A stretch of 64,000 nt of DNA. Origin: Peribacillus muralis. GTDB taxonomy: Bacteria > Bacillota > Bacilli > Bacillales > DSM-1321. The position numbers and the translations under genes are program-made. Within the stretch, counting starts at the first letter, position 1. Every line of letters begins with the position of its first letter. Of this stretch, positions 44,640-53,299 are shown in pieces. The notes beneath the pieces were generated by a model that did no database searches, had not been told where the DNA came from, and saw nothing but the letters and a program-made list of their open reading frames with translations. The stretch spans positions 4,331,051 through 4,395,050 of the forward strand of contig NZ_CP017080.1 in assembly GCF_001645685.2 (NCBI RefSeq), given 5' to 3'.

Positions 44640-45169
44640 GTGATCGGAGCGGTTACTCACGAATTGGGGCGGGGTTCTCCTGATTTTGGAGCTTTTACTT
44701 GCGAATTTGAGCAGTTTACTCGCCAATTTGAATTTTCTCTTGATTATGAGGGTTTCACTCGTAAATTTGGGCGTGCTTCTCATTAATTTGATGCTTTACT
44801 CTCAATTTTGGGCGGGACTCTCCTGATTTTGAAGCTTTACTCGCGAATTGGAACGTTTACTCGCCAATTTGAGCGGTTTACTCGCCAATTTTAGGCTTTT
44901 ACTCGCCAAATTGAGCAGTTTACTCGCCAATTTTAGGCTTTTACTCGCCAAATTGAATTTTCTCTTGATTATGAGGGTTTCACTCGTAAATTTGGGCGTG
45001 CTTCTCATTAATTTGATGCTTTACTCTCAATTTTGGGCGGGACTCTCCTGATTTTGAAGCTTTACTCGCGAATTGGAACGTTTACTCGCCAATTTGAGCG
45101 GTTTACTCGCCAATTTTAGGCTTTTACTCGCCAAATTGAGCAGTTTACTCGCCAATTTTAGGCTTTTAC
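44640..45169. repeat. AT-rich tandem array, left part
   Basis: Half-units of 21-22 nt begin TTTACTCGCC(A/G)A: TTTACTCGCCAATTTTAGGC alternates with TTTACTCGCCAATTTGAGCG. A higher-order unit of about 225 nt holding GAATTTTCTCTTGATTATGA and ATGCTTTACTCTCAATTTTG occurs at 44730 and 44955. The array continues at 46674 on the other side of an insertion element. It starts about 130 bp upstream of the acylase gene. Open frames in it are not genes. Confidence 0.9.
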
Positions 45170-45295
45170 AGTCAAGCCCTTATTATTGTGTAAATTCACT
45201 AACACAATGTTTTCAACCATATAATTTAATGTTTCCTCAGATTAAAAAGCTATTTTAGAGGTACGCAAAACTCTATCCTGACACATTTTTTTTGC

Positions 45296-45398
45296 GAAAC
45301 TTTCATGATCATCTTCTCTCACATTCGGGCAGGGCTGTCAAAGGCTTTTCACTTTGACGGTCCTGTTCGAATGTGAAATTATTCATGATGAAAGTTTC
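45296..45398. other. Long stem-loop inside the IS, after the transposase stop
   Basis: GAAACTTTCAT/ATGAAAGTTTC (11 bp perfect), then TCACATTCGGGCAGG/CCTGTTCGAATGTGA (13 of 15) and GTCAAAG/CTTTGAC enclose an 8-nt loop. The structure lies between the transposase stop codon and the left end. Confidence 0.7.
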
Positions 45399-45416
45399 AC
45401 AAAATAGGTACTTGGA

Positions 45417-46574
45417 CTATCCTTTTTTCTTAGCGTAAACCGTGTCTTGATACTGCATTAATACGGCACCTATTAATCGGAAGGCTGATTGGGTATTAGG
45501 AAAGATTCGGATGACTCTTTCTCTTCTACGAACTTCTTGGTTTAAACGTTCCAGCGAGTTGGTACTGCGGATGTGCTGCCTGATTTTTTCTGGATGATTC
45601 ATGTATTGAACGGTGTCTTCGAACCCTTCATCTAAAATTTGAAGGGCTTTTTCATATTTTAATTCCTCCCCGAATTTATCGATTAACTCCGCTTTGAATA
45701 GACGACAATCCTCAATCGTGACAGCCTCAAATACCCGTTTAATCATTAAACGAATGTCGGATGATCCCTTTTTGGGCAGTTTCTCTAAAATGTTCCGCTT
45801 AAAATGGACATTGCATCTTTGCCAGGAGGTTCCAATGAAATCGCGTTGGATCGCTTTTTGTAATCCTTGATGGGCATCAGAAATCACCAGCTTAGGGGAT
45901 TGAAGGCCACGAGATTTTAGTTGTTTAAAGAACTGGGACCAGCATTCAAAACTTTCAACATGATCGATATGTACCCCTATAATCTCCCGCTTATTTTGTT
46001 TGGTAAGAGCTGTGGCGATATATACGGCTTTTGAAACAACCTGTTGGTGCTCACGCACCTTGATATACATGGCATCCATGAAAATAAAGGGATAGTACGT
46101 GATATTTAGGGGCCTAGTTGCCCAGCCATTAACAATGGGATCCAGCTTTTGGGTAAGCGAGGAAACAAAAGACTTTGAAACACTTTCTCCGCAAAGCTGT
46201 TCGACAACATGGGTGACTTTCCGAGTAGAGACCCCATTGATCACCATCTCCAACATGGAAAGGATAAGCGCCTGATCACACCGGGCATATTTTTCAAAAA
46301 CAGAAGGGGAAAAGTCACCAGTACGCGTCCTGGGTACCTTCAATTTAATCTTCCCAATACTCATCGTAAAGTCACGTTCATAATAGCAATTCCGATAATC
46401 CTGACGTTCGGAGGAACGCTCATAAGATGAAACTTGTAGATAGGCGTCTCTCTCCTTCTCCATAAACTCATTTAAGATTAATACAACCGCTGATTTAATC
46501 ACGTCATCCATTGTAGAATTCATAATGGATACTTTTAAAAGATCGAGATCAAGGTTAAACTGTAACTGAGTCAT
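45417..46574 (-). CDS. IS256-family (mutator-type) transposase
   Basis: A 385-residue DDE transposase. RDYRNCYYERDFTMSIGKIK then LKVPRTRTGDFSPSVFEKYA is the N-terminal DNA-binding part. Catalytic residues: Asp in FIFMDAMYIKVRE (about 168), Asp in KLVISDAHQGLQKA (about 234) and Glu in STNSLERLNQEVRRR (about 342), with CNVHFKRN (the C/H motif) in between. Length and motifs are complete, so it is probably active. Start ATG 46574. It lies 247 bp from the left end and 99 bp from the right end of the element. Confidence 0.95.
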   Translation of the reverse strand: MTQLQFNLDLDLLKVSIMNSTMDDVIKSAVVLILNEFMEKERDAYLQVSSYERSSERQDYRNCYYERDFTMSIGKIKLKVPRTRTGDFSPSVFEKYARCDQALILSMLEMVINGVSTRKVTHVVEQLCGESVSKSFVSSLTQKLDPIVNGWATRPLNITYYPFIFMDAMYIKVREHQQVVSKAVYIATALTKQNKREIIGVHIDHVESFECWSQFFKQLKSRGLQSPKLVISDAHQGLQKAIQRDFIGTSWQRCNVHFKRNILEKLPKKGSSDIRLMIKRVFEAVTIEDCRLFKAELIDKFGEELKYEKALQILDEGFEDTVQYMNHPEKIRQHIRSTNSLERLNQEVRRRERVIRIFPNTQSAFRLIGAVLMQYQDTVYAKKKG

Positions 46575-46673
46575 TTTATTCCTCTTTTCAATGTGATTTC
46601 TGTGGTAGAAAACATTGTTTCCAAGAGTGAACGAAATGACTCTCTTTTTTTACACAATTATACGGACTTAATC

Positions 46674-47122
46674 GCTTTTACTCGCCAAATTGAATTTTCT
46701 CTTGATTATGAGTGTTTCACTCGTAAATTGGGGCGTGTTTCTCCTGATTTTGATGCTTTACTCTCAATTTTGGGCGGGACTCTCCTAATTTTGGAGCTTT
46801 ACTCGCCAATTTGAACGTTTACTCGCCAATTTCAGGCTTTTACTCACCAATTTAAGCAGTTTACTCGCCAATTTTAGGCTTTTACTCGCCAAATTGAGCA
46901 GTTTACTCGCCAATTTTAGACTTTTACTCGCCAATTGGAATTTCCTCTTGTTTATGAGGGTTTCACTCGTAAATTGGGGCGTGTTTTCTCCTGATTTTGA
47001 TGCTTTACTCTCAATTTTGGGGCGGGACTCTCCTGATTTTGATGCTTTACTCGCGAATTGGAACGTTTACTCGCCAATTTAAGCAGTTTACTCGCCAATT
47101 TTGGGCTTTTACTCGCCAATCC
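46674..47122. repeat. AT-rich tandem array, right part
   Basis: Continuation of the array left of the IS, with the same TTTACTCGCC half-units and two more copies of the higher-order unit (46692 and 46938). Removing the element plus one GCTTTTAC copy joins the halves into AGGCTTTTACTCGCCAAATT, exactly the sequence found elsewhere in the array. Confidence 0.9.
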
Positions 47123-47148
47123 TGCTCTTTTACTCTTGCGTAGAATGA

Positions 47149-47184
47149 AAAAGCATCGATACGATGTATGTATCGATGCTTTGT
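47149..47184 (-). terminator. Terminator of the 145-residue gene
   Basis: AAAGCATCGATAC and GTATCGATGCTTT (13 bp perfect) around a 7-nt loop. Confidence 0.85.
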
Positions 47185-47622
47185 TTAGCTATTGGCCAAT
47201 ATGTATTCGATCACTTGATCTACGTCATCCGTATAAAGGAGGGACTTGTCAAAGTCATGGGCGGCCTTCGTCTCTGCTACGATGTATTCCATCGGAGAGA
47301 GGAAGCCGAAGAGTCTCTTCCATTTATTGTTTTTTTCGAGTAGCTTTCTTTCCTTTTTTATATCTTCTGGGATGAATTCATTGATGATGTAGCAAGGGTC
47401 GGTATATGTCGGTTGCTGAAAGCGTTCATTCAGGCTTTGTAATTTTTCTTGGTCCCATTCCACTCTGATCAGATCGGATATGACCTTTACATTTTGGATT
47501 GAGTCGCAGATGCGTTTTGATAACGCATCATATTCTTCATCGTCCAGTCCGTGATCTGTCATGATTCCTATACAATACCATTTTTGAAATGATTCATCGA
47601 GATTCTCATTTTTCTTGAACAT
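47185..47622 (-). CDS. Hypothetical acidic protein, 145 residues
   Basis: I do not recognise the family. The protein is hydrophilic and acidic without signal or membrane segment; WYCIGIMTDHGLDDEEYDAL and ISDLIRVEWDQEKLQSLNER suggest an alpha/beta fold. ATG 47622 has AAAGGTGGATGAACC upstream, and a strong terminator follows. It lies between the tandem array and the RsbR-like gene, on the same strand as the latter with its own end signals. Confidence 0.65.
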   Translation of the reverse strand: MFKKNENLDESFQKWYCIGIMTDHGLDDEEYDALSKRICDSIQNVKVISDLIRVEWDQEKLQSLNERFQQPTYTDPCYIINEFIPEDIKKERKLLEKNNKWKRLFGFLSPMEYIVAETKAAHDFDKSLLYTDDVDQVIEYILANS

Positions 47623-47650
47623 GGTTCATCCACCTTTCTTCGATGCTCTA

Positions 47651-47676
47651 AAAAAAGACACCCTATCAAGGATATC
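47651..47676 (-). terminator. Terminator of the RsbR-like gene
   Basis: GATATCC and GGGTGTC arms pair with two G-T wobbles, followed on the minus strand by T7. Confidence 0.55.
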
Positions 47677-47680
47677 TCCA

Positions 47681-48544
47681 TCATACTGGCTGAATGGCCA
47701 GACCTCTTTGCTTAAAGATGGATTCCATGGCCTGCGCGAACGATAGGAAGGCTTTTACCTGATTGGCAAAGTCAAGTTTGACAATGCGTTTCACCACATC
47801 AGGGGTAAAGCCGACAACGATCGTTTCCGTTCCCATGAGCAGTAGTGCTCCCGCTAATTGCTCAAGCAGCAATAGCAAATTACTCTCCTTCGTAAACGTA
47901 ATCCCGGAGAAATCAATGATCAATATTTCCGCGTTTAGCTCTGCACATTTTTCCAGGATCCTTGACTGCATCGATTCCATTCTCCAGTCATCGACGCGTC
48001 CAATCATCGGGAAGAGCAGCACATCCTTCAATACAGTCTGAACGATTGGAGTCGCCAACTCTTCCATGACTTCTTGGTTTTCCTTTATCTTCTGCAATGA
48101 ATCATTTGCCACCTTGGCCAGTTGTTTATAATGATTGACATAGCTTATGCTGATACAGTGAATGTATTGGTCGAGGATCGAATCGATTATCGAACTTGCC
48201 TTCAGCAATATTTCGATGGAATAGTACCGATTGCTTACTTCTTCTTCAATGAAACTCCAAAAAAGATTACGCAGCAGTTGGGCTTCCTCTATATTTTTAT
48301 CTAAAGGTATGCCCATGTCCACGATACGCCTTCCTATTTCCATTCCTGAAATTTTCATACTTGCCATCGCTTCTTCCTTACCATGAATCAGTGCATCGGC
48401 ATGAATTTGAATGAGCTTTGATCTTACCTGTTTACTCGTTTCAAGGTCATAGCGTGAATCCTCTTCATCAAATAATTCAATATGCTCCACAAGTATTTTT
48501 TTGAATTTCTCGATTTTTTCTCCGATCATTCTTAATTGTTCCAT
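47681..48544 (-). CDS. RsbR-like STAS-domain protein
   Basis: A 287-residue protein built like RsbR paralogues of the stressosome: a helical N-terminal sensor region (about 1-160) and a C-terminal STAS domain (about 170-275; LFPMIGRVDDWRMESMQSRI, AEILIIDFSGITFTKESNLL, GTETIVVGFTPDVVKRIVKL). At the position I align with the phosphorylated Thr205 of B. subtilis RsbRA there is Glu or Ser rather than Thr, so phosphorylation is uncertain. No rsbS, rsbT or rsbX is adjacent. Start ATG 48544 with GGGGGAGG upstream. The N-terminal domain may sense a signal for the general stress pathway. Confidence 0.8.
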   Translation of the reverse strand: MEQLRMIGEKIEKFKKILVEHIELFDEEDSRYDLETSKQVRSKLIQIHADALIHGKEEAMASMKISGMEIGRRIVDMGIPLDKNIEEAQLLRNLFWSFIEEEVSNRYYSIEILLKASSIIDSILDQYIHCISISYVNHYKQLAKVANDSLQKIKENQEVMEELATPIVQTVLKDVLLFPMIGRVDDWRMESMQSRILEKCAELNAEILIIDFSGITFTKESNLLLLLEQLAGALLLMGTETIVVGFTPDVVKRIVKLDFANQVKAFLSFAQAMESIFKQRGLAIQPV

Positions 48545-48691
48545 TTCAACCTCCCCCATACAGGGCTTTTATCACATTTTATCAAATTTTTTAAGGTTTG
48601 TGATATAAAATCCTACTTTTACCAATATGATAAGAGACGTTTACCCCATTCACAAAAAGGGTATCATGATATATGACTTGGAGGGATTACC

Positions 48692-48835
48692 ATGAAAAAG
48701 AATCAACGAGACTTTGAATCTGAAAATATGAGCGATTTAGTCGAGCTCATTAACAGTAAAAATAACAGCCGCAGGATCTTGGATGTACTACGGCGTAATA
48801 AAAAAGATAAAACGAAAAGCAAAGATAAAAAATGA
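48692..48835 (+). CDS. Small basic protein, 47 residues
   Basis: A 47-residue frame beginning MKKNQRDFESENMSDLVELI and ending in a Lys-rich tail (KKDKTKSKDKK). ATG 48692 has TTGGAGGG 7-8 nt upstream, and a good terminator follows at once. No membrane segment. Function unknown; the tail suggests nucleic acid or ribosome contact, which is speculation. Confidence 0.6.
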   Translation: MKKNQRDFESENMSDLVELINSKNNSRRILDVLRRNKKDKTKSKDKK

Positions 48836-48872
48836 AAAAGCCCAGACCAATTTGGCCTGGGTTTTTGCTTGC
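48831..48872 (+). terminator. Terminator of the 47-residue gene
   Basis: AAAAGCCCAGACC and TTTGGCCTGGGTTTTT arms around AATT, ending in T5. Confidence 0.8.
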
Positions 48873-48894
48873 ATAAATTCACACTGGTTCAGGA

Positions 48895-49224
48895 CTATCT
48901 TTTTCTCTGTATTTCCTTCACATGGTTTCCTTCAGTCGTAATATAGACCGTTTCTCCGATCTTATAGTTTAAATAACGGTCACAATCAATTTCCAACGTT
49001 TCCCCATTGTTGAATTTCATTGCGCAATTGGAGCCTTCTTCGGTTTTCGACACAGATATGACCTTGTTCGTCTTAAAACCGATCGCCTTGCCATCGGAGA
49101 AATGGGGATAGTACTTTTCAACGATCTCCACCTTTGCCAATCTGCCCGGACTTGTTAAGTATACAATGAACAATATTATTAATACGGCTATTAACCCAAT
49201 GAGAATTACAGCTTTCCGTTTCAC
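48895..49224 (-). CDS. Membrane-anchored hypothetical protein
   Basis: A 109-residue protein with one N-terminal membrane anchor (about residues 5-25; VILIGLIAVLIILFIVYLTS) and a small external beta-rich domain (VEIVEKYYPHFSDG, NNGETLEIDCDRYLNYKIGE). Two Cys residues near 67 and 80 could form a disulfide. Family not recognised. It is on the same strand as the MFS gene, upstream gap about 100 bp, so a single gene is likely. Start ATG 49224. Confidence 0.6.
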   Translation of the reverse strand: MKRKAVILIGLIAVLIILFIVYLTSPGRLAKVEIVEKYYPHFSDGKAIGFKTNKVISVSKTEEGSNCAMKFNNGETLEIDCDRYLNYKIGETVYITTEGNHVKEIQRKR

Positions 49225-49321
49225 TCTATTTATTACCCTCTTCTCTTATCAATCTATTCTTCCATATCCTTTTCACTAGATTATATTCAGCGTCCGGAAA
49301 ATCATGATAGAAAAGCACATT

Positions 49322-50515
49322 TTAGTTACCGATTTTCACCTTTTCAACCATAATGACACAAAAGGCAGCCAGGATAATGAGGATGGATACAGCCGAGATG
49401 ACCCCGCCCCAACCGAACTTCATCAAGAATAAACCGCCCGATGCCCCAACAACACTGGAGCCTGCATAGTAAAACAGCAAATATAAAGACGATGCTTGCG
49501 CTTTTTCGTTTTTTCCGGCTAACCTTCCGATCCAGCTGCTTGCGATGGAGTGAGCTCCAAAAAAACCGAATGTGAACAGGGCAAGCCCGAATATTTTCAG
49601 CAATAGTGGTGCCGCTAAGGTCAATAGCGCCCCCATCAGCATGATTGTGATCCCGGAGAGAAGGACGCCCCTCCGCCCATATTGGTCGGCTAGCTTCCCC
49701 ATCCAGGTGGAACTGAATGTCCCCACAAGATAAATGATGAAAATGAAGCCAATCAATGTCTGTGATAAATGATATGGTGGTCCCATTAATGGTATACCCA
49801 CAAAGTTATATACGGTAACAAACGACCCCATCAATAGAAAAGCCATACCGAATAAGAGGATGAGCCTGCCATTCCTCAAGTTATTGAGAAGGGAGGCTTT
49901 GATTCGCGACAATGACACTTTATTGCGAATCGCATGCTGGGAAGGGGGAAGCATCCACCAGAAGAACAGACTAATGACCAAACTTAATGCGCCAAGGCTG
50001 CCGATTGCGATATTCCATGAAAAATGATCGGTCAGCACCCCGACAATCAGCCGGCCGGCCAAACCGCCGATGCTGGAGCCGCTCACATAAATGCCCATCA
50101 CATAGCCGAGGCTTTTCGGATGGACTTCTTCATTGATATAGGCCATGGCTATTGCCGGGAAGCCGGCAAGCACTGCTCCTTGAATCGCCCTTATGGTGAT
50201 CAGGATGTACAGATCATCCTGTATGAAGCTGACGCATATGGATAATAAGGCAGATAACGTGAGCGCTGTCCCCATTATTTTTTTTCGATCGATGTTTTCA
50301 GAGAAAAAGGAAACGAGCAATAAACAGATGGCAAGCGTCCCTGTCGCGAATGATAATGTCAGGCTTGCCATTGCAGGGGAGACGCCGAATTGCTTGGCGA
50401 ATACCGGAATGACGGGCTGCGTACTATACAGATCGGCAAACGTTACAAAGCTGCCAAGAAATAAAGCCAAGATCGTCATTTTGAATGATTTTCCAGCAGG
50501 CTCGATATAACTCAC
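49322..50515 (-). CDS. MFS transporter, YnfM-like
   Basis: A 397-residue major facilitator with 12 predicted segments. ALFLGSFVTFADLYSTQPVI at the N-terminus, FFSENIDRKKIMG in the loop 2-3 (variant of the usual MFS motif) and GKLADQYGRRGVLLSGI in loop 8-9 support the family. The YSTQPVIP signature is typical of the YnfM-type drug or arabinose efflux-like subgroup. Start ATG 50515. Substrate unknown. Confidence 0.8.
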   Translation of the reverse strand: MSYIEPAGKSFKMTILALFLGSFVTFADLYSTQPVIPVFAKQFGVSPAMASLTLSFATGTLAICLLLVSFFSENIDRKKIMGTALTLSALLSICVSFIQDDLYILITIRAIQGAVLAGFPAIAMAYINEEVHPKSLGYVMGIYVSGSSIGGLAGRLIVGVLTDHFSWNIAIGSLGALSLVISLFFWWMLPPSQHAIRNKVSLSRIKASLLNNLRNGRLILLFGMAFLLMGSFVTVYNFVGIPLMGPPYHLSQTLIGFIFIIYLVGTFSSTWMGKLADQYGRRGVLLSGITIMLMGALLTLAAPLLLKIFGLALFTFGFFGAHSIASSWIGRLAGKNEKAQASSLYLLFYYAGSSVVGASGGLFLMKFGWGGVISAVSILIILAAFCVIMVEKVKIGN

Positions 50516-50587
50516 ATTAATTCAGACCCTTCACGATTTAAACTTTCCCCCTATGTTAATACGAACGGACCTCGTTGTCTATTTTGC

Positions 50588-50648
50588 CGCATGAAGCTTT
50601 CCGCTTCATGAAAAAACCCTTCACAATAAGAAGTGAAGGGATTTTTCG
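50588..50648 (-). terminator. Terminator of steT, with a second hairpin
   Basis: CCCTTCAC and GTGAAGGG arms (8 bp) with T6 on the minus strand, then a second inverted repeat CATGAAGC/GCTTCATG at 50590-50609. Confidence 0.75.
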
Positions 50649-50660
50649 TCCATATTCCAA

Positions 50661-51974
50661 TTAGTCTTTCACCCGCTCGCTTTTTTTAAGCAGCCAGTAT
50701 ACTGGCATGCCTATGACGAGGATAATTAACGAGTATAAGGCATCCAGCGGTGTATCGAGCAATGTGCTGACGACAATATATACGGCACCAGCTATCGCTA
50801 CAATGGGAATGATCGGGTACAGCGGGACTTTATACGTTTTTGCATCCGGATCCCTCTTGCGCAGGATGAAGACGGCAAAGAAAGCTAATCCATAAAAACA
50901 GAAGACGGAGAATATCGCCATATTCGTAAGTTTGTCAGGGTTTGTCACAACCATCATGATGATTGCAATGATCACTTGCAAGATCGTCGCATTGATGGGC
51001 GTTTTGAACTTCGGCGATATTTTCCCGATTTGCTTATGTCCAGGCATCATTTTATCGTGTGCCATCGCCAGGGTAATCCTCGGAAAGGTCAGGAGCTTCC
51101 CGTTCAGGCAACCGAATATCGAAATCAAAATTCCGATCGCGATCAATTTTCCGCCCAATTCACCAAATAGCATCGTTGCCGCCACATTCGCAGCATTCGT
51201 GCCATGAGCGACGACGCCCTCTGCACCCAATATATGAAGCATGGCGAGGTTAACGGCCAAGTATGCGACCATGACCACGAGGATGCCCGTGATGATTGCG
51301 CGCGGTAATGTTTTTTGGGGATTCTTCATCTCTCCTGCCATGAAGCCGACGTTCATCCAGCCATCATATGCCCACAGTGTAGCCAATATCGCTCCAGCCA
51401 TACTGATTTTCATTGAGCTTTCACTCGTTACATTGAATACTGGCATATCACCTTGGGCAATCCCGAATACGGCGATGAAAAGGATCGGGATCAGTTTGCC
51501 GACGGTCGATAAGGTTTGGATGATCCCTCCGTACTTCGTTCCGAGCAAGTTCATTGCTGCCAAAAATACGATCGTTATGATTCCTATGGCCAGCGTGTAA
51601 TCGGTAGATATATTGAAAATTCCTGAAACCAATAACCCGAAATATAAACTGAGGGCTCCCATGACAGCAGGTCCATATACCAATGTTTGCACCCAGCCGC
51701 AGAGGAATCCCCAAACTTTTCCGTACACTTCTTCAAGGTAAACATACAAGCCACCCGTTTTAGGAATGCGTGTACTCACTTCAGCAATCGTCAAACCGCT
51801 TGCCAAGGTAATGAGACCGCCTATCAACCAAGCTAATAACGCCATGGTGGAATTGCCGCTTAGCTCAAGCACGTCACCAGGTTTCATGAAAATGCCAGAA
51901 CCGATAACCGTTCCAACTACAATAGATGTTCCAACCCAAAAGCCAATCGTTTTCTTTAACTGGTCGTTTTTCAT
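50661..51974 (-). CDS. steT: Serine/threonine exchanger SteT-like permease
   Basis: A 437-residue LAT-type APC transporter. KKTIGFWVGTSIVVGTVIGS GIFMKPGDVL and KTGGLYVYLEEVYGKVWGF, GWVQTLVYGPAVMGALSLYF, AYDGWMNVGFMAGEMKNPQK match B. subtilis SteT (YkbA), a serine/threonine exchanger, along most of their length from memory. 12 membrane segments. Start ATG 51974. The 350-bp region upstream (51975-52326) is AT-rich and shows only the uppP terminator and a weak Fur-like palindrome. Confidence 0.85.
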   Translation of the reverse strand: MKNDQLKKTIGFWVGTSIVVGTVIGSGIFMKPGDVLELSGNSTMALLAWLIGGLITLASGLTIAEVSTRIPKTGGLYVYLEEVYGKVWGFLCGWVQTLVYGPAVMGALSLYFGLLVSGIFNISTDYTLAIGIITIVFLAAMNLLGTKYGGIIQTLSTVGKLIPILFIAVFGIAQGDMPVFNVTSESSMKISMAGAILATLWAYDGWMNVGFMAGEMKNPQKTLPRAIITGILVVMVAYLAVNLAMLHILGAEGVVAHGTNAANVAATMLFGELGGKLIAIGILISIFGCLNGKLLTFPRITLAMAHDKMMPGHKQIGKISPKFKTPINATILQVIIAIIMMVVTNPDKLTNMAIFSVFCFYGLAFFAVFILRKRDPDAKTYKVPLYPIIPIVAIAGAVYIVVSTLLDTPLDALYSLIILVIGMPVYWLLKKSERVKD

Positions 51975-52263
51975 TTTGTCCTCCCCGCGTGTACAAGTGT
52001 GTTTATTTTATACTAAAATTATATCATAAAAATTATCCGAGAATAGTTTATGGAATAGTTTGAATTTTTTTACATAATTGCAAATACCATGATACCACTA
52101 CGCTCATAGCGTTTTTTTCTTTTTAATTTTTTTCTATTTCTTTGTGCATTTTCACTTAAATCCGAATATTTCTTTAACCACCAAAGAATAATGATTATTT
52201 TTCGCAAAAAAAACCGAATTTAAAAATCACAACACAACAAATCATTCGGTATATTTTTCTGCA

Positions 52264-52298
52264 CATAAAAAATCCACCCCTCTCTAACGGGGTGGACT
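52264..52298 (-). terminator. Terminator of uppP
   Basis: TCCACCCC and GGGGTGGA arms (8 bp) around 8 nt, with T6 on the minus strand. Confidence 0.8.
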
Positions 52299-52326
52299 GC
52301 ATTCTCTATACACGCTTCAATTCATA

Positions 52327-53154
52327 TCACCAAATAATGAATAATAAGATCACTGCCAACACGATGCGGTAGATGGCAAATGGCGTCAATTTCACTTTAT
52401 TGATTAAAATCAAGAAAAAGCGAATACAGAATAAAGCAAAGATAAATGCACTGATGAAGCCTGCAATGAAGAATGGCAGAACTTCAGGAGTGAAAGAATC
52501 CCAATACTTGACGACTTTCAACAGACTGGCACCTGCCATGATCGGAACTGCCATGATGAACGTGAAATCGGAAGCGGCCCGATAGCTCATCCCTAAAAGC
52601 ACCCCGCCTGAAATCGTCGAGCCTGAACGGGAAAACCCCGGCCATAGTGACAAACATTGGATCAACCCGACTCCAAGTGCTTGTTTGTACGTGATTTGGT
52701 CAACCGTTTCAGCAGTCAGCTTCGGACGGAATTTATCCGCAGCGATCATCAGGAACGCGCCAAGGAACAACCCGATGATGACTGTCTCTATCCTGAATAA
52801 CTTGTCATCGATGTAATCTTCGAATAATAGACCAAAAATGCCCGCCGGCAGCAATCCGACGAATATCTGCAATAAGTTAAGCTTTTGACCGTTCACTGCA
52901 GATGTGCCTTTCAGCTTCTTTAAACCAAGCAAGTCCATGAACCGTCCCCAGAAGAGCACGACGACGGCGAGTATCGAGCCAAGCTGGATGACCACCTTGA
53001 AGGCATTGGCCACTTCACTACCGAAGAGTTCTTTCGAATTCAGCCATAAGTCATCGACAATGATCATATGCCCTGTAGACGAAACAGGCGCAAATTCAGT
53101 TAATCCTTCTACAAGACCAAGGACAACCGCGACAAAAATTTCCCACATATTCAT
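52327..53154 (-). CDS. uppP: Undecaprenyl-diphosphate phosphatase (BacA type)
   Basis: Membrane enzyme of about 275 residues that converts undecaprenyl diphosphate to the monophosphate, recycling the lipid carrier of wall synthesis; it also gives bacitracin resistance. GLVEGLTEFAPVSSTGHMII is the first conserved motif with the catalytic Glu, and LWPGFSRSGSTISGGVLLGM is the second, with the catalytic Ser and Arg. Eight membrane segments. I choose ATG 53154, with GAGGTG six nt upstream; a GTG three codons earlier is the alternative. Confidence 0.95.
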   Translation of the reverse strand: MNMWEIFVAVVLGLVEGLTEFAPVSSTGHMIIVDDLWLNSKELFGSEVANAFKVVIQLGSILAVVVLFWGRFMDLLGLKKLKGTSAVNGQKLNLLQIFVGLLPAGIFGLLFEDYIDDKLFRIETVIIGLFLGAFLMIAADKFRPKLTAETVDQITYKQALGVGLIQCLSLWPGFSRSGSTISGGVLLGMSYRAASDFTFIMAVPIMAGASLLKVVKYWDSFTPEVLPFFIAGFISAFIFALFCIRFFLILINKVKLTPFAIYRIVLAVILLFIIW

Positions 53155-53299
53155 TTCATTCACCTCTTAATTCGAACACCTATTTATGGAAATACCATAT
53201 GTATTTTACGCGTTGTTTAAATTATTGTCTATTAAACATTGCTGAAACATTTTTGGGGAAAAGGTATGATAGGTTCTAAATCAGTTTAAAGGGGATGTG

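Larger units (their letters stand above)
45170..46673 (-). mobile_element. Complete IS256-family insertion element
   Basis: A 1504-bp element. Ends AGTCAAGCCCTTATTATTGT (left, continuing GTAAA) and, reversed, GATTAAGTCCGTATAATTGT (right) are imperfect 25-bp inverted repeats (19 of 25 identical); the right end resembles IS256 termini. It is flanked by the 8-bp target repeat GCTTTTAC at 45162-45169 and 46674-46681. It encodes one transposase. It is complete and apparently intact. Confidence 0.9.

Noticed and set aside
44598..47122. Array frames with LLANLSGLL-type peptides
   Set aside because: Low-complexity translations of the tandem array; no start signals and broken by the IS.
52186..52200. 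Fur- or PerR-like palindrome GAATAATGATTATTT
   Set aside because: Only 11 of 15 positions match either consensus in AT-rich DNA about 210 bp before steT.
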